A stretch of 64,000 nucleotides of DNA from Dermanyssus gallinae. Its lineage: Eukaryota; Arthropoda; Arachnida; Mesostigmata; Dermanyssidae. Of the stretch, positions 37,497 through 46,699 are shown piece after piece. A program made the translations under genes and the position numbers. The notes under the pieces were generated by a model, which searched no databases, was not told where the DNA came from, and saw only the letters and a program-made list of their open reading frames with translations. The stretch's first letter is position 1; every line of letters starts with the position of its first letter. The stretch covers positions 618,001 to 682,000 of the forward strand of contig QVRM01007040.1 in the NCBI GenBank assembly GCA_003439945.1, written 5' to 3'.

Positions 37497-39570
37497 CATA
37501 TTGTTTATTTTGCAACAAGTTTGCCTTTCAAGATGGTACATAATTACAATACAATCGTCAGTTTATACAATTGTAACACTTCAGCGACCGTCCCACCAGG
37601 CGAAAAAGTGCAGAGACCGCCGATGCGTCTTATATATATATATATATTTTTTTTAAACTGGACTCTGACGATAACCAATAATAGCAACAGCAAAACCAAG
37701 AACAACGTCAATGACAACAAAAACAACGACGCGTTTGTTAGGCTCTTCTGTTACTTCATGCGAATAACAATTGTCACGGAACGTTTGTGCCCTTTTCTTT
37801 TGAGGCGCATGGACATACTGGTATGGTATGGTATAGTATAGTATACTATGTGTCTACGCTGTCTTCCGCGCTTCTGCGAATCCCTACCCTGTCGGCACGG
37901 CGCCGACCAACCCAACGGGGCAAGTAATCTTAGCAGATTATGTTGTTTTCTGAAGGGGCGCGGCTATCTCGCAGTGTCGCCTAGTTTCGCGCACATTAGC
38001 GCATTATATGGCGCAGTAGCCGCCAAGCGCGCAACTGTAACAATCTATCGGGAAATAAATACCCCCCCCCTTTCCGGGGTGCGTCTAATAAAATTTATTA
38101 CGCAATCATAGTGATGATAGGCGTAAGCGAAATAGCTCAGGGCAGACTTCCAGTTGGATGAACGAAAATAGCCCAAACCGCTACGGCCAGACCGAGCCGG
38201 ATGAGCCGGCCGCTCTGCAAACGCGAGCATACTCGCGAGCAGCTCAAATGACCCGTACGCAAGCAAGGCCAGACGGAACGCGCGACCCAGTGATGCAACG
38301 CTTTTTCTGGACCGGTGTCTGGTCTTGACAGCGGCCCGGTGTCATCGGAACTGCTTATGCATGTCATTCCGGTTGGAGCCGCAGCGTCGTCGTTTGCCTC
38401 TTTCAGAACGTCAGCGACAGCGGGGATAAAGCAGACATCTACATGTAGCGGCTGGGTGTTAGCCGTGCTGGATTAGGTACAGAGCTAACGGGCTACCGAC
38501 GGAACAACCTCTAACAGTAGTTGTCGGTGTTGTTGTTGTTATTGTTGTTGTTATCGCTGATGTTGTTGTTGTTATTGTTATTGTCGCTGATGTTGTTACT
38601 GTTGTCGTCGCTGATGTTGTTGTTGCCGTCGCTGATGTTGTTGTTGTTGTTTTTATTGCTGCCGCTGTTGTTGCGGTCCTTATCGTCGTCGTCGTTGTTG
38701 TTGTTTTGTTGTTGTTATTGCTGTCGCTGCTGTTGTTGTTGTTTCTGTTCTTGTTTTTATTGCTACCTCTGTTGTTGCGGTCCTTTTGTTCTCGTCGTTG
38801 TCTTTGTTGTTGTTGTTGTAATTGCTGTCGCTGTTGTTGTTGCTGTTGCCGTTGTTGAAAAGATTGACGACATTGCCGACATTGTCGTGCTAGCGGAATG
38901 CCAACCGCTCAACTCTGCTGCTGAGTTCACTACTAACATTTGCCAGCAGTCACGACCATCGCCGGTGGCGTCGAGCCGGATAGCCGACTCATGTTTCGCG
39001 TATAATCTTTCTTCCACTTTCTGTTTTGTTGGTCAGCAGCAGCAGCAGCAGCAGGTTAAACTAGTTTAATTCATTCGCGTCTGCCGACTCTGGACAAGCG
39101 CGCAGAGGAAGGAAGACCTCTGTAGCCGTAGTTGACGGCAACGCCATTCTGGCCGCTCAGAGCCGAAAGCCGCCACAGTGATAGACAAATCCATAACCGT
39201 CCTCTTAGCGAGAGAGAGAGAGACATGTCGTGGTTTACTCGCGATGAGGAACGCGAATGCAGTGGCACATGTGGCCCTATCATTTTTAATATTGTTAGCA
39301 TTAGACTTCTCTTAATAAAATTGAGAGGAGTAGGGAGTGACAGAAGAAATGTTTGAGTAAAAAAAACGGTGGTACACGAGGAAATTAGCGCGATTGAGTC
39401 TACTCAGACTCGAAAACAGCTTCCATGTTGGGCGCCAACTAAACCGTTATGCAGTGGCCTCAGCCACCGCAAGCGGGGACACATACTGCTTTTGACACCA
39501 GTGCGTGAGATAGTGGAACTACGATACGGCGGGAGAGGAAAGGTATCCTAATCTCGAGAGGGATGCTTTG

Positions 39571-39629
<59 letters not shown>

Positions 39630-39759
39630 GTATGGCCGTCACATCTTACAAAATTCGGCACAATTGTTTGAAGTGAAATGGCAAGCGGCATGTCATCCAC
39701 ATTCCGTTGACTGGATGACTATCATAGATATCTTAGTTTTAACCAGTCTATAGAATGTT

Positions 39760-39807
<48 letters not shown>

Positions 39808-42104
39808 AAGTGTGACCTCTTTCTGCAAATTGGTTTCAAAAAGTGACTGCCGCCAATCTTGTTTGACCAACGCTGGTCTAGCCTAAAGGGAAACATTGAT
39901 TCAATGGACCTAGACATAGTACGGTACCTAAGTGGGCGTTTAATAGACACGCCGGGTCGTACATGTAGCGCGAGACTACAAAGATAAGATAATGCCGAGT
40001 ACAAGAACAAGGACATCGGTGTAGTTGAAAGGAGGAAAACCAGTTTCTCGAAGACAGAGCATCGACACGCCTTGTTACAGTAGAAGCATTGAGTTAAATA
40101 ATAGGTGCGAGTATGTATAATTTGTACCATAACAGTAGAAAAGGTTAATGAATGAGTACTTGCAAACGCACTTAAAAGCAAGCAGACTCTGAGTACCGAT
40201 AAGGGTATTCTAAGGCTAGATCAGAGATCGTGTGCTCGTTGCATCAAAATAAATCAAAACCAATAATAGCCAAAACGTTAAATAGTTCCTAATTGTACTA
40301 TGGTATCAAAAAATAATAAAAAAATAATATTTAAAAAAGGTGTATATAAATATACTTAAACAAATAACAAAAATTCTCAAGACAACGATATTGATATTCA
40401 ATGTTAATATTCATATAGGGTACGGCAAATATATAGTAGTGCAGTGATTTTGACTAGAGTAACCTCAATTTAAGACTGATACTGTTAACAAGACGAGACG
40501 CATGCGAAAAAACGCCGAAGGATCGGGAATGGCGGCAATAACGCAAGGAGTTTTATTCCAACCGGTAAATGAATGACGACGTGGTCCATTCTCAAAAAAG
40601 TTTGTTAGCGGAATACTAATAGTATTAAGGCAAAGTAAGATGGTTAATGATTTTGTAAGCGCAAATGGCAGCTCGAAAATATATCAGCTGTTTCACGTTA
40701 AGACAATGTCGTCTTAAGTAGAAAGCCAACTGATTGTGTAGGTCGCAGACCGAATCTGAAGTGCAAGTGAATGGCGTTTTAGTAAGTCTCATCGCAAACC
40801 ACACCACCGTAGCAACCAATGGCGGGGCCTTATGAACGCCTTATACATAAAGACGTAAATATACCCTTGAAGCCTATAAAGTCGAAGATGGGCGAATGCA
40901 GCAACCCGGTGCAATTTATGTTGAAGCAAGTTGACATGGCTAATACACGTCATATCCTTATTGAAGAGTAAGCCTAGACAAGTGATATTTGGCGACAGCT
41001 TTGGTTGAGTGCCATAAATAGAAGTAAAGAAAGTTACCACTGGAGAAAATTATAGAAGAGTGGGATGTCCAAAAAAGTGCAGCCTAGATTTCTGTGGCGT
41101 GGATCCGAAAGCTACAAAAAGCCCCACAGAGAGCTGCCAAGGTTTCGTCCGCTATATCGAAACCGGCCCACGAGTTATCTTTAAATAAGAGGACAAGCGG
41201 AGTGCAGTTGTCAACACAGGATACCTCACATATATTGGGGAGCCTATCTTCGTAGAGCAATACTGATTTCATGCATAAAAAGGAAAAGGTCCCATTACAG
41301 ATCACTGGGGTATCCCAAGGCGCATCAACAATTGGTTGGATAAGGACATTGATCCGTTGCGATAATAAGCCGATCCTGAAGGTACGACCGAAGCCAAGAA
41401 CAAACACCATTCTCTAAATCTCGAGAACAATTGATCGAAATCAACATGTCAAAGTCGACACATCCGAAAGCCTTGCTAATATCGATAGGAATTGCCATAT
41501 ATCTGTTTTTCTGAACGAAAAACTTGAAAAACTAGACACAAGCATTAGCAATCTCGGAAGACCTGCCTGCACGAAAATCAAATTGTCGTGGATAGAGGAA
41601 GTTCAGAGAGTAAACGTGTGCACAAAAACGTTGCTGCACGAGTTGAAATGCCTTGGTGCGAAATTAAGTCAAGCTGATAGGCCGATAAGTTCCAGCATCA
41701 TTGCGAGATACCTTCCCCTTGTAAAGAGCAATTACACAGGCCCCCTTGAAACGGCGTGGAAAATACCAGTATCGATAAAAAAATTGTATATAAGCGATAA
41801 CGGGAGCGAGGAAAAAGTACTATTTGTAAATACGTTGGAAGGTACTCTGGCCGCGCCATTCTGGTCAATGTTGTATCTGCGGATGCCTTGAATTACAGTG
41901 ACTGGTGAAATACGTCGAAGTTGGGAAATGACACCTGGAATTGAGGGTAGATAGTCGCGAAGGCTGTCAAGAGGAAGGAGAAGACCTGCGACAGTCTGAT
42001 TGCCAATAGTTGCAAAGTGTTGTGCCCAGGGTGGAACAGACACCAGCGGAGCCATATATGGTGCTGCCGTCGATTGCGACGAAATAATAATAATAATAAT
42101 AATA

Positions 42105-42170
<66 letters not shown>

Positions 42171-42630
42171 AACCTAAAACTTTGATTTGCTGGCTTTACA
42201 AAATTGCTTAGTTCAAAACCTATCATGAGAAAAAGTAAGCTACGGATATTTTGGCTGTAAAACAATGTAGCAACGCCACTAAATTATTCTCGACGTAGAC
42301 ATGACATCTGGATCTCCCATAATGCGTCTCTTTAGTGCAGAGTGGAACAATTACACGTTTGAAAGTTTAAAAAATATTTGTACAATTATTTAAAGCTGAC
42401 TGCTCTCATAACTATCATAACGCTAAACCTAGTCCTAGGTGACCATATGTTTATTTGATATAAGCGTAACAAAAGACTAGAGCAACGTAGCTACCTCAGT
42501 AGCGAAAGAGTTTTAGTTAAGCTGCACATGTTTCGAAACATACCATTAAGACGAAGGTGGCGATAAACTCCGAGAGAAACTCGCGGACGCATCCATTTTC
42601 GATGCGGCAGTTACTGATGAATCTGTACAT
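26909..42630 (-). CDS. aquaglyceroporin (GLP, NPARD-type MIP channel) with an NPC first box, seven coding exons, 281 aa
   Basis: A six-helix membrane channel of the MIP family, expected to pass glycerol, urea and water across the plasma membrane. Coding exons in transcript order: 42544-42630, 32609-32729, 31490-31585, 29519-29679, 28108-28190, 27446-27577, 26909-27074. They sum to 846 bases and all phases join. Visible: helix 1 REFLSEFIATFVLM; first half-helix GGHINPCVTTALATIG (NPC at 74-76); loop C VRTTLGENATG; helix 5 and second box AAINPARDFPPR (NPA 206-208, Arg209, Asp210, the Asp being the GLP hallmark); C-terminal FWWIPMFVTHFGATVGCYMY. Ungapped alignment with E. coli GlpF puts Trp54, Cys194, Ala203 and Arg209 at the filter (GlpF Trp48, Gly191, Phe200, Arg206). 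Length is normal for AQP3/9-like proteins. The start is tentative: ATG at 42630 lies in an exon whose acceptor is at 42674, and the frame is open upstream. Confidence 0.95.
27446..27577 (-). CDS. aquaglyceroporin exon, helix 5 and NPARD box
   Basis: Acceptor TGTTTATATTCAG, donor TTCAG|GTTTGA. Encodes FYIGLLVVAVCWAMGGNAMA, AINPARDFPPRVLAALVGYE, NTF. Asp after NPAR assigns the protein to the aquaglyceroporins. A Trp-Cys pair sits where GlpF has Gly-Ala. Confidence 0.95.
27578..28107 (-). other. aquaglyceroporin intron between helix 4 and helix 5 exons
   Basis: 530 bases, dominated by (TA)n arrays at 27655-27709 and 27784-27804. The shorter intron 27075-27445 holds only a G-rich run near 27120. 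No element recognised in either. Confidence 0.85.
28108..28190 (-). CDS. aquaglyceroporin exon, helix 4
   Basis: Acceptor TTGTGTTTGCAG, donor CGG|GTAGGC. Encodes IICSAMLLFGILVVLDKDNA then GVPAYMHG, aligning to the helix 4 IIGTA...D..N.PVP segment of GLPs. 83 bases, shorter than the ORF list would show. Confidence 0.92.
28191..29518 (-). other. aquaglyceroporin intron between helix 3 and helix 4 exons
   Basis: 1.3 kb. Holds a (TA)n array (28262-28317), an unrecognised moderately GC stretch 28.35-29.15 kb with plus-strand ORFs that resemble nothing known to me, and SINE B (29187-29409). Confidence 0.8.
29187..29409 (-). mobile_element. SINE family B, tRNA-derived, with 27-base poly(A) tail
   Basis: Read on the minus strand: a tRNA-like head with A box TGGCTTAGTGG (29387-29397) and a perfect B box GGTTCGAGACC (29345-29355), a unique body (about 120 bases), and a 27-base A tail (29187-29213). 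Both sides are (TA) repeats, so the target duplication cannot be separated. The intact boxes and tail suggest a young insertion. An unlinked functional tRNA is unlikely because the body and tail follow directly. Confidence 0.88.
29519..29679 (-). CDS. aquaglyceroporin exon, helix 3 and loop C
   Basis: Acceptor CCGACCTACAG, donor ACG|GTATGA. Encodes AFAACALLYINYVPLLDAYD, SGVRTTLGENATGIVWTTFP and PDANVPTSVLVLDT, matching the GENATAG..ATYP loop C of AQP3/9. NAT is a possible N-glycosylation site. Ends in phase 0. Confidence 0.94.
29988..30026. repeat. perfect inverted repeat, 16-base arms
   Basis: CCTCTCTATAAGTATA and its exact reverse complement are separated by 7 bases (ATTGTCA). It would fold into a stable stem-loop in DNA or RNA. 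Not part of a recognised transposon end. Confidence 0.9.
30202..31289 (-). mobile_element. mariner transposon, internally deleted
   Basis: 1088 bases with identical terminal inverted repeats of 27 bases (outer part CGAGGTGTGTTCAAAAAG), flanked by TA duplications (30200-30201 and 31290-31291). The minus-strand transposase starts at 31086 (MDQITCIKF). It shows the N-terminal helix-turn-helix domains (ADAFRMLTVAYGEATLD, VYRWYKMFSEG, GRPSTSTTDEKI, RRITVREVAEDLNIS) and, after a frameshift near the first catalytic Asp block, the final block YSPDLAPCDFFLFPKLK. The region with the second catalytic Asp (HHDN) is missing, by comparison with about 1.3 kb full-length mariners. It cannot encode an active enzyme. 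The near-perfect TIRs mean it could still be mobilised in trans. Confidence 0.93.
30719..31086 (-). pseudogene. mariner transposase, N-terminal DNA-binding part (open frame)
   Basis: From Met at 31086 the frame stays open through the paired helix-turn-helix domains and the MRRVAAKFVPKLLNCDQKQ linker that precedes the catalytic core; a frameshift follows. The remaining catalytic pieces lie at 30543-30256 in another frame. Only the DNA-binding half is intact. Confidence 0.85.
31291..31447. repeat. long interrupted (TA)n array
   Basis: About 120 bases of TA with single-base interruptions, then a short unique stretch and a further TA run. It borders the right end of the mariner, and its TA pairs supply the target site. 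Confidence 0.93.
31490..31585 (-). CDS. aquaglyceroporin exon with the NPC box
   Basis: Acceptor GCTTGCGCAG, donor CTCG|GTAAGG. Encodes GHINPCVTTALATIGKFPWK then KVPHYVLGQHL. The codons AAC CCG TGT are unambiguous in the sequence, so the first pore motif is Asn-Pro-Cys. Confidence 0.93.
32120..32290 (+). mobile_element. SINE family A, full-length plus-strand copy
   Basis: The tRNA-like head GAGCCTGGTGGCGTGGTGCA has an A-box-like TGGCGTGGTGC (32128-32138) and a good B box GGTTCGAGCCC (32182-32192). The body ATTTATGGGGGTCCGTCTAT to GTTAAATCTTGGCTGAGAG is shared with the copies at 2.7, 13.0 and 45.5 kb. A short imperfect flanking repeat (CAGTGTG) may be the target duplication. Confidence 0.88.
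32609..32729 (-). CDS. aquaglyceroporin exon, helix 1 end to helix 2
   Basis: Acceptor TTTGTACACGCAG, donor TCAG|GTAAGT. Encodes MIGESSMAYLVLKKQHDIFA then VVFCWGIAVMFGLMTGASNS. Trp54 falls at the GlpF Trp48 filter position. Phase 0 in, phase 1 out. Confidence 0.92.
34950..39100. other. CpG- and trinucleotide-rich block inside aquaporin intron 1
   Basis: Composition and repeat style match the regions upstream of malectin (6-9 kb) and at 46.7-48.4 kb: GCC/GTT/CAA triplet tracts (35.03-35.3, 36.1-36.2, 36.44-36.5, 38.52-38.87 kb), CpG-containing GC stretches and long spurious ORFs (for example poly-Leu at 38521). It could contain an alternative first exon or an unrelated promoter, but no conserved coding sequence is visible. 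Confidence 0.4.
38521..38866 (+). repeat. imperfect (TTG)n-type trinucleotide tract
   Basis: About 345 bases of GTT/GCT/GTC triplets giving a poly-Leu reading frame. It is a degenerate triplet repeat, not a coding region. Inside it the block CGCTGATGTTGTTGTT recurs several times. Confidence 0.85.
40440..42250 (-). pseudogene. decayed non-LTR retrotransposon (Jockey/CR1-like ORF2)
   Basis: Minus strand, in broken frames: STGIFHAV and YRPISLT (fingers), the LVLLFKDNSW region near the palm, CLGLLFNKDMTCISHVNLLQ, MYKAFIRP (post-palm, as in LGLL.D..LTF..H and LYKALIRP), then FSHASRLVNS (as in F.RAARLWNSLP). Many stops. The ORF is interrupted near 42.08-42.17 kb by an (AAT)n/(ATT)n microsatellite. 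Clade uncertain. Confidence 0.75.
42083..42170. repeat. self-complementary (AAT)n(ATT)n microsatellite
   Basis: About 8 AAT units switch directly to about 20 ATT units, so the two parts can pair as a hairpin. It sits in the LINE relic at 40.4-42.25 kb. Confidence 0.93.
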
Positions 42631-42673
42631 TGTAGGTTCTGGTGTAGATGGCCTCTCCGGAGAAGTCTCCGCT
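42544..42673 (-). CDS. aquaglyceroporin first recognised coding exon (helix 1)
   Basis: Acceptor GTGCTTTTCAG places the exon start at 42673; donor ATG|GTATGT at 42543. The frame from ATG at 42630 reads MYRFISNCRIENGCVREFLS then EFIATFVLM, the N-terminus and most of helix 1. The frame is also open from 42673 (AETSPERPSTPEPT before the Met), so an upstream coding exon is possible. 42631-42673 may be 5'UTR. Confidence 0.88.
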
Positions 42674-43384
42674 CTGAAAAGCACCACAAACATAGAACAC
42701 ATGGTCAGCTATAGCAGAGACCTCAAGCAGTGATGATACTGTAATGTCGAATCGACGACAACAGAAGCAGGGAACAACAATTTCTCAGCAGTAACGACAA
42801 TAACAACAACAACAACAACACTGAAAAGGTCAATCATAATAAGCGCACTAACTGTCACGGAATTAGAAGAATCCCTTTGTAAAAGATTCAATCGTGTAAT
42901 TTTTCGTGCTATTGCTTTGGAATATACAATAAGTCATCGAGTCTTCTATTCTGAATTGTCAAACTTAACTTAGGCTGACCTATTGCAGAGGTTGATGAGT
43001 GATATATTTGACTTTTCCTTTTCTTTGCCACCTGTAGAGGCCATTGGTGAGTGAAAGAGAATCTTACAAAAAGCTATGCTAAGTAACGAACCACCGCGCA
43101 CAACAACAACCTATGACTTCCGAATGACGCTACGCCTTTAGTTCTTAATGGCGAAACATCGGCTGATCAACAACTGTCTCTGTCAAGCAGCCTAGCATGG
43201 AAAGGGGGAATAACCTGCTCCTATGCCGCCTTTAAATTCCCAGAGGAGCTCTCATGGCACGCGCCTTCAATAAATTAAAGTCCGTTAGCTCTTTTAGATG
43301 CCTTTGTATACATCTCATGAGAAGTCTGCCTGCCTTCCAAGGGCCAACCTTCACTTTGCACTTTATCTATGACATATAGTATAC

Positions 43385-43429
<45 letters not shown>

Positions 43430-44584
43430 TAAACGGCCATAGTACAACGGTGTGCATTCGAGCCTGAACTCTCTGAGCAACGAACGGTAACGTATATAGT
43501 AGTGTATCGTAGGCGTCCCCTGATTAGAAAAAAAACGATCGAAACTTGTTATTGCCGGAGTGAAAGAGACAAGCGCAGCTAGTTATACGCGATGGACTTT
43601 TTCTATATCCAGAGAGGAATGGACTGAGTCAGCATACGAGGAGGGCGGCTGACGTTACAGAAGTGCGGTCTTCAGTCACGTTTCACGCCGCATCTGCTTG
43701 TTTACAACACGCGAAGTGACAAGGAAACCTAAGCCCAACTTGTACCTACATTTCACTAGGTTAATGAAATAATGAACTTCGAGGCATTCCTAATAAAACA
43801 TAACATTATTATTAGAAGTGCTGCTGTAGCAGCAGCAACAACAACAACAACAACCCCACAGCAACAACAACAGCAACAATTCAGCAGCAACAACAATAGC
43901 AACAATTTCGCAGCAACAACAACAACAACAACAACGTGCGCTATGATAACCACGTTAACTATACGTAGAATAAAATGAAAAACGCGTAAACCATTGCTAC
44001 AGCCACAGCACACAGCGACCCGGCTGTGACAAAAACCGCGCTGCTTAGTCGCAACATGAGCTCTGAACTCGCAGCACGAATTCCTGCTGCCCCGCCACCT
44101 GACACGCAAACATCTCCCGCCAACCTCCGCGCGCGATCAGTAGAAATAGTTAGATTGTACTATTTTATTCAAAGTCACGGCGGTAGCAACAGCAGCATGT
44201 CGTGGAAACAGATCTCGTGGTGGGGGAACAGCCGTGGTCAGAGGCGCTGACTTGTTCGCATGTAACGCGAAACGTCCAACGTCTCTCGAAGGAATCCGCT
44301 TCTTTGCCGACAAGGCATCCGAAGCTAAGAGCCTAGCCACAACAGTTCGACGGAGAAAGTAAACGGTTTGTCGTCATTCGCGTATCTTGCATACCGGCCT
44401 GCTAAAACGTGCGTTTGTTGGTAGTGTTGTTATTATTGTCCTTTGTTGATGGTCTTGTTTGTGTTTTATTATTGCACACTGTTTGTCACGCTTGTTGTTG
44501 TTGTGGTTGTTGTTGTTTTTATTGTTGTCGTTGTTGTTTTTATTGTTGTCGTTGTTGTTGATTCATCAACCGTTGTTTCCGCTA

Positions 44585-44712
44585 GCTGCTGCTACTGATG
44601 TTATCTTTATCGTTAGTTATTGGGTCGATTACCATTCAAGTTATAGCTACTGCTGCTGCTGTTATCTTTATCGCTAGTTATTGGGTAGATTAACATTCGA
44701 GTTGTATCTGCT
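44585..44712 (+). repeat. 61-base tandem duplication
   Basis: TTATCTTTATCGTTAGTTAT at 44601 and its near copy at 44662 lie in two adjacent 61-base units that differ at a few positions. It follows a GTT-rich tract. Confidence 0.85.
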
Positions 44713-45118
44713 GTTATCGGCAGCGTTGTTCGTCGTATGTTATGTCGTATTTGTTCTAACGAAACACACCTTTGATCTGAATACTTCAATGGATGATCAC
44801 GGCACTTAGCAATCTAGTCTAGAATCGTTGTCTAGAGCTGATCAGACAAACGTGCCCGGTTGCCGTAGTCCCGCTTTCCCGCGCGGCGGTGGAGAACGTT
44901 CTCTACAGGGCATATGGCATCGAGTTCTGCACAATGCGCAGCTATTCTCTTACGCACGAATATATAGTAGCCGGTAATTAAACTTTTAGGCATACAGAAA
45001 GACCGCACGACTGAATAACTAAAAGTTCGTTAGCGTTACCCTATTTAAGTTTTGTATATTGCCTCCACTGGCCTTCTCGAGACACACCCCTATTCGTCCA
45101 GTCTGTACGGCAGCTCAC

Positions 45119-45169
45119 CTTAGCGCTGTCGTCTATGGCCTGCCTGAATACTTCCTCGAGCGTCAAATG
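45119..45169 (-). CDS. possible small exon upstream of the aquaporin (unconfirmed)
   Basis: The minus strand shows a pyrimidine-rich acceptor (ACAGTTTTCCTCAG), 51 open bases (HLTLEEVFRQAIDDSAK) and a strong donor AAG|GTGAGC. The translation looks protein-like. It would splice in phase 0, whereas the aquaporin exon at 42673 needs a different phase, so if it belongs to that gene it would be non-coding or end in a short upstream ORF. It may also belong to an unseen gene or be chance. Confidence 0.25.
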
Positions 45170-45454
45170 CTGAGGAAAACTGTTGACATTTCCAAGCAGC
45201 GGCAGCAGCAGCAAGACAAAATGACACCGTACACAGCAACAGCAGCAGCAGCACATACACATGGCTCTCATACAGATAATAATACTACAGGTAACTTCAG
45301 GCAATTCGGGCGTATCGTTGTATTAACAAGCACTTACCTACACACGGCGACATGTTACCGAAAAACAAACAATGTATCTGAAGCTAAACATAATAATCAT
45401 ATAAAAATAGTTATAGTAATGATATTATTAACATCATCGTCGCTATCATGTCTA

Positions 45455-45635
45455 ATATTTACTTTCGGGGCTGACTCTCAGCCAAGATTTAACGTCCATG
45501 GGACTGCTTTACGCATTGCTTCATAGACGGACCCCCATAAATACAAATGTACAACGGTGGGGCTCGAACCCGCGCACCTATGTGTCTCCTCCGGTCGCGA
45601 GGCGCAGACTAATGCACCACGCCACCGGGCTCGAC
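45455..45635 (-). mobile_element. SINE family A with perfect 15-base target duplication
   Basis: 181 bases, minus-strand copy of the 32.1 kb element with B box (45560-45570) intact as GGTTCGAGCCC. Flanked by TCGCTATCATGTCTA at 45440-45454 and 45636-45650. The exact duplication suggests a fairly recent insertion. Confidence 0.93.
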
Positions 45636-46699
45636 TCGCTATCATGTCTAGTTGATGAAAAGAAATATGCCATATTTGCATGCCTGCCGAAACCAAAAAG
45701 AAGTATATGGAGAAATCAATAACGTCAATACCTGACGTATTGACTTTTTGACGCGTCTATAAATATTTACAAACGTTCACTTTGTATATCGCAACGTGTA
45801 GGCGCATGCGTGCATGTACATACTCGTATAGCATACGAATATGTATCTGCAAGTGTGCAAAAGTACATGTGTGTAAGCATTGATTTGAACAGCTCTCGGT
45901 ATACAGTATAATTTTATAGCAAGCATGTATGTATATTTATATATATATACCGCATACATCTTGGAACCTGAAGCTGTGCTTCCGCGTGCGTATTTAGACA
46001 TGTATTCTAAATATAAGGATATATATAAATTTGTAGATACATTTTCGTACACTATATATATATATATGTGTGTATCATTCACATTGTACATACTGCATAC
46101 ACTTCTTTCCACAACTTTCAAGTGCCGATCTTATCAACCGTTTTTTCGACGTGACAATGAATAATCGCAGAAGTCAAATAATGTTTTTACCAAAATGTAT
46201 TCCAAGACTTGAAACAGTCAATAATATGTTCGCCTGGCGTGTAGCCAGAGAATTGCACAACAAGGAGGTTTTGGGGGCGTCCTTGCCCACCTAGCTTTCC
46301 TTCTTACCCTTTATTTGGTAGATAAAGGCGTTTTCTATTCTATTCTATTCTACACCCTAGTGCACCTAGACTTAACCGAAGCAGACAAACGCAGCCATGG
46401 ACATACACACAAAATTACACAGATACACGCACATATATGCACACACATAAACGCACATATATAAAATAATGATTCCGTAGAAATATACGACGATGATGAT
46501 GATGATGATGACGACAATAATAAGGACGTTAATAAGTAGCTGGGGCAAAAGTGGCAACAGCAGCAGCAGCGAAAAGACAACGATTCTCACATTCAAGTGT
46601 GCGGAAACAATGATGGCTTGACGTTCAGACGTTTGCCGAATTGTCGGACAACCGATTGGAATTGCCGGTAGCCGCTTACTCGCACGGATCACTCGGGCA

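Larger units (their letters stand above)
32730..42543 (-). other. aquaglyceroporin intron 1 (9.8 kb)
   Basis: The largest intron. Contents: (ATT)n at 33435-33470 beside a possible LINE/SINE 3' tail; (TA)n arrays at 33978-34027, 34369-34422, 37464-37495, 39575-39626 and 39763-39800; a CpG- and trinucleotide-rich block from about 34.95 to 39.1 kb; a decayed LINE at 40440-42250. No extra coding exon was recognised. Confidence 0.8.

Noticed and set aside
38521..39069. 182-codon plus-strand ORF, Leu-rich, membrane-like
   Set aside because: It is the translation of a degenerate GTT/GCT triplet repeat. Hydrophobicity is a by-product of the repeat and there is no conserved motif.
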